Assembly (NCBI RefSeq): GCF_009184865.1
Contig: NZ_CP045096.1
Location: 2,976,001-3,040,000 of the forward strand
Source: Streptomyces phaeolivaceus
Lineage (GTDB): Bacteria; Actinomycetota; Actinomycetes; Streptomycetales; Streptomycetaceae
Direction of reading: 5' to 3'
Length of the DNA stretch: 64,000 nt
Under the pieces are notes generated by a model. That model was not told the DNA's origin and did not search any database. It was given only the letters and a program-made list of their open reading frames with translations. Made by a program: the position numbers and the translations under genes. Shown piece after piece: positions 63,320-64,000 of this stretch; position 1 is the stretch's first letter, and each line of letters opens with the position of its first letter.

Positions 63320-63433
63320 TTAGCGGATGGTTCCGGTGCCCCGGCAGACGCGGCAGCGGTGCCGTCGGCCGGTCCAGGTCTTACGGGCCCCGTCGCCCTT
63401 GCAGAAGGGGCACCTCACGCGCGGCATGGGCAT
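63320..63433 (-). CDS. Tiny DnaJ-type zinc-ribbon protein, 37 residues
   Basis: ATG at 63433 (or 63427) gives MPMPRVRCPFCKGDGARKTW ending CRVCRGTGTIR. Two CxxCxGxG repeats resemble the DnaJ zinc finger. It lies 49 bp upstream of the rep ATG in the transfer-replication operon. Such tiny zinc proteins recur in actinomycete mobile elements. Not in most gene calls because of length. Confidence 0.65.
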   Translation of the reverse strand: MPMPRVRCPFCKGDGARKTWTGRRHRCRVCRGTGTIR

Positions 63434-63450
63434 GCGTTGCTCCGTTCTGG

Positions 63451-63648
63451 TCAGGTGTGGGAGAAGCCGTTGATCATCCAGGTGAGGAGCCCGTGGACGG
63501 TGTAGAGGACGGGGGTCTGGCCGAGGTAGAGGCCGAAGAGGCCGACGCAGACCGCTTCCCAGGCGCGTACGTCGCGGGAGCGGACGAGGAGGACGGTGAT
63601 GATCCCGAAGATCACCGCGAACGTGAACGCCGTACCTTCGCTGATCAC
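63451..63648 (-). CDS. Small membrane protein of the conjugative element (spread-type)
   Basis: 65 residues from GTG 63648, which overlaps the translocase stop (GTGA) and follows AAGGAG. It has two or three membrane helices (FTFAVIFGIITVLLV; WEAVCVGLFGLYLG) and ends INGFSHT. Small membrane proteins of this kind (Spd) help spread plasmid DNA between mycelial compartments in Streptomyces. The role here is by analogy with position. Confidence 0.6.
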   Translation of the reverse strand: MISEGTAFTFAVIFGIITVLLVRSRDVRAWEAVCVGLFGLYLGQTPVLYTVHGLLTWMINGFSHT

Positions 63649-64000
63649 TTGCTGTCTCCTTCCAGCGCCGCCAAGGCGCGGTCGAGCGCGGGCAGTTCCG
63701 GTGCCATGGCCGCGTGCTTCCGTGCCGTTGTCACGGCTTCTTCGGTGGTGGTGAGGTGGGAGCGGGCCCGGCTCCAGCCGCCGTCCGGGCCGGTGCACAC
63801 GGCCACGCCCTGTTCCGATGCTGTGATCGACTGAGCGACGGCCACGGCGTCCTTGTTCAGGTCGCCCAGGGTCATTTCGGCTGTGCCGGGGTCGTTGACG
63901 CGGTGGCAGATCCGGCCGCCGAGCTGTGCGCGCAGGGCGGTGACGCCGGGGCCGAGGTCGGAGCCGACGCGTTGCCCGGCGACGACGAGGTGCAGGCCGA
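63645..64000 (-). CDS. FtsK/SpoIIIE-type conjugal translocase (TraB/TraSA-like), C-terminal part
   Basis: About 117 residues running off the right edge. LHLVVAGQRVGSDLGPGVTA, LRAQLGGRICHRVND and AEMTLGDLNKDAVAVAQSI match the C-terminal ATPase part of FtsK-like translocases, which pump double-stranded DNA between hyphae in Streptomyces conjugation. The Walker A and B motifs lie beyond the window. The stop overlaps the small membrane gene start. Confidence 0.8.
   Translation of the reverse strand, partial: GLHLVVAGQRVGSDLGPGVTALRAQLGGRICHRVNDPGTAEMTLGDLNKDAVAVAQSITASEQGVAVCTGPDGGWSRARSHLTTTEEAVTTARKHAAMAPELPALDRALAALEGDSK

Larger units (their letters stand above)
59900..64000. mobile_element. 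Left part of an integrated conjugative element (AICE-like)
   Basis: From the recombinase to the window edge the genes are recombinase, small ORF, RepSA-like initiator, zinc ribbon, small membrane protein and FtsK-type translocase. That is the module set of actinomycete integrative and conjugative elements. Base composition and codon use look less extreme than the chromosome. The boundary is inferred from the headless host frame at 59808-59935; the right end is not in the window. Confidence 0.75.

Overview
The window is high-GC actinobacterial DNA, almost certainly Streptomyces. The evidence is GTG starts, very GC-rich third positions, 4-bp ATGA/GTGA gene overlaps, a CIRCE-controlled hrcA-dnaJ pair, and a long run of housekeeping genes in a typical streptomycete order: hrcA-dnaJ, hemW, lepA, rpsT, holA, comEA-comEC, leuS, nadD-LCP-rsfS, proB-proA, obgE-rpmA-rplU-rne. 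I could only compare with what I remember of these genomes, so species is not assigned.

Layout. 1-8.4 kb: tail of the window's first gene (tricorn-like protease), a lipoprotein, a VOC protein, rsmE, a nitronate-monooxygenase-like flavoprotein, dnaJ-hrcA with CIRCE, an MBL hydrolase, a DUF3097 protein and a Uma2 nuclease. 8.4-17 kb: hemW, then a signalling cluster (SpoIIE-type phosphatase diverging from a hybrid histidine kinase and response regulator across a perfect 46-bp palindrome), then a long-chain acyl-CoA ligase. 17-31 kb: lepA, rpsT, holA, an arylamine N-acetyltransferase, comEC/comEA, DegV, a membrane coiled-coil protein, and leuS behind a leucine leader-peptide attenuator. 31-36 kb: a cytochrome-b-like membrane protein overlapping a NuoF-like/ferredoxin protein, and two identical tRNA-Ala(GGC) genes flanking two small zinc-ribbon genes. 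36-46.6 kb: histidine phosphatase, rsfS, LCP protein, nadD, two tiny membrane proteins, an M48 protease, two membrane proteins sharing a short N-terminal motif, proA and proB. 47-58 kb: a membrane-anchored CDP-glycerol glycerophosphotransferase-like protein inserted between proB and obgE, then rpmA, rplU, a giant RNase E/G, a TIGR03936 protein and a tryptophan-rich repeat membrane protein. 58-59.7 kb: a secreted collagen-like protein.

From about 59.9 kb to the right edge is the left part of an integrative conjugative element of the actinomycete (AICE) kind. It carries a large serine recombinase at its boundary, a RepSA-like rolling-circle initiator, small zinc-ribbon and membrane proteins, and the C-terminus of an FtsK/SpoIIIE-type DNA translocase running off the edge. 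A short, headless reading frame just outside the recombinase looks like the 3' end of a host gene cut by integration. The rep frame has no ATG, GTG or TTG start in its N-terminal half, while a well-placed Shine-Dalgarno plus ATG lies in another frame.

Non-coding structure is rich: a dispersed GGGGCGCGGGGAACTGCGCG repeat family always at gene 3' ends, several tandem repeats touching stop codons (notably proA), numerous intrinsic terminators, and the leuS attenuator. Starts were chosen by family alignment memory and Shine-Dalgarno position, and are often shorter than the longest open frame.
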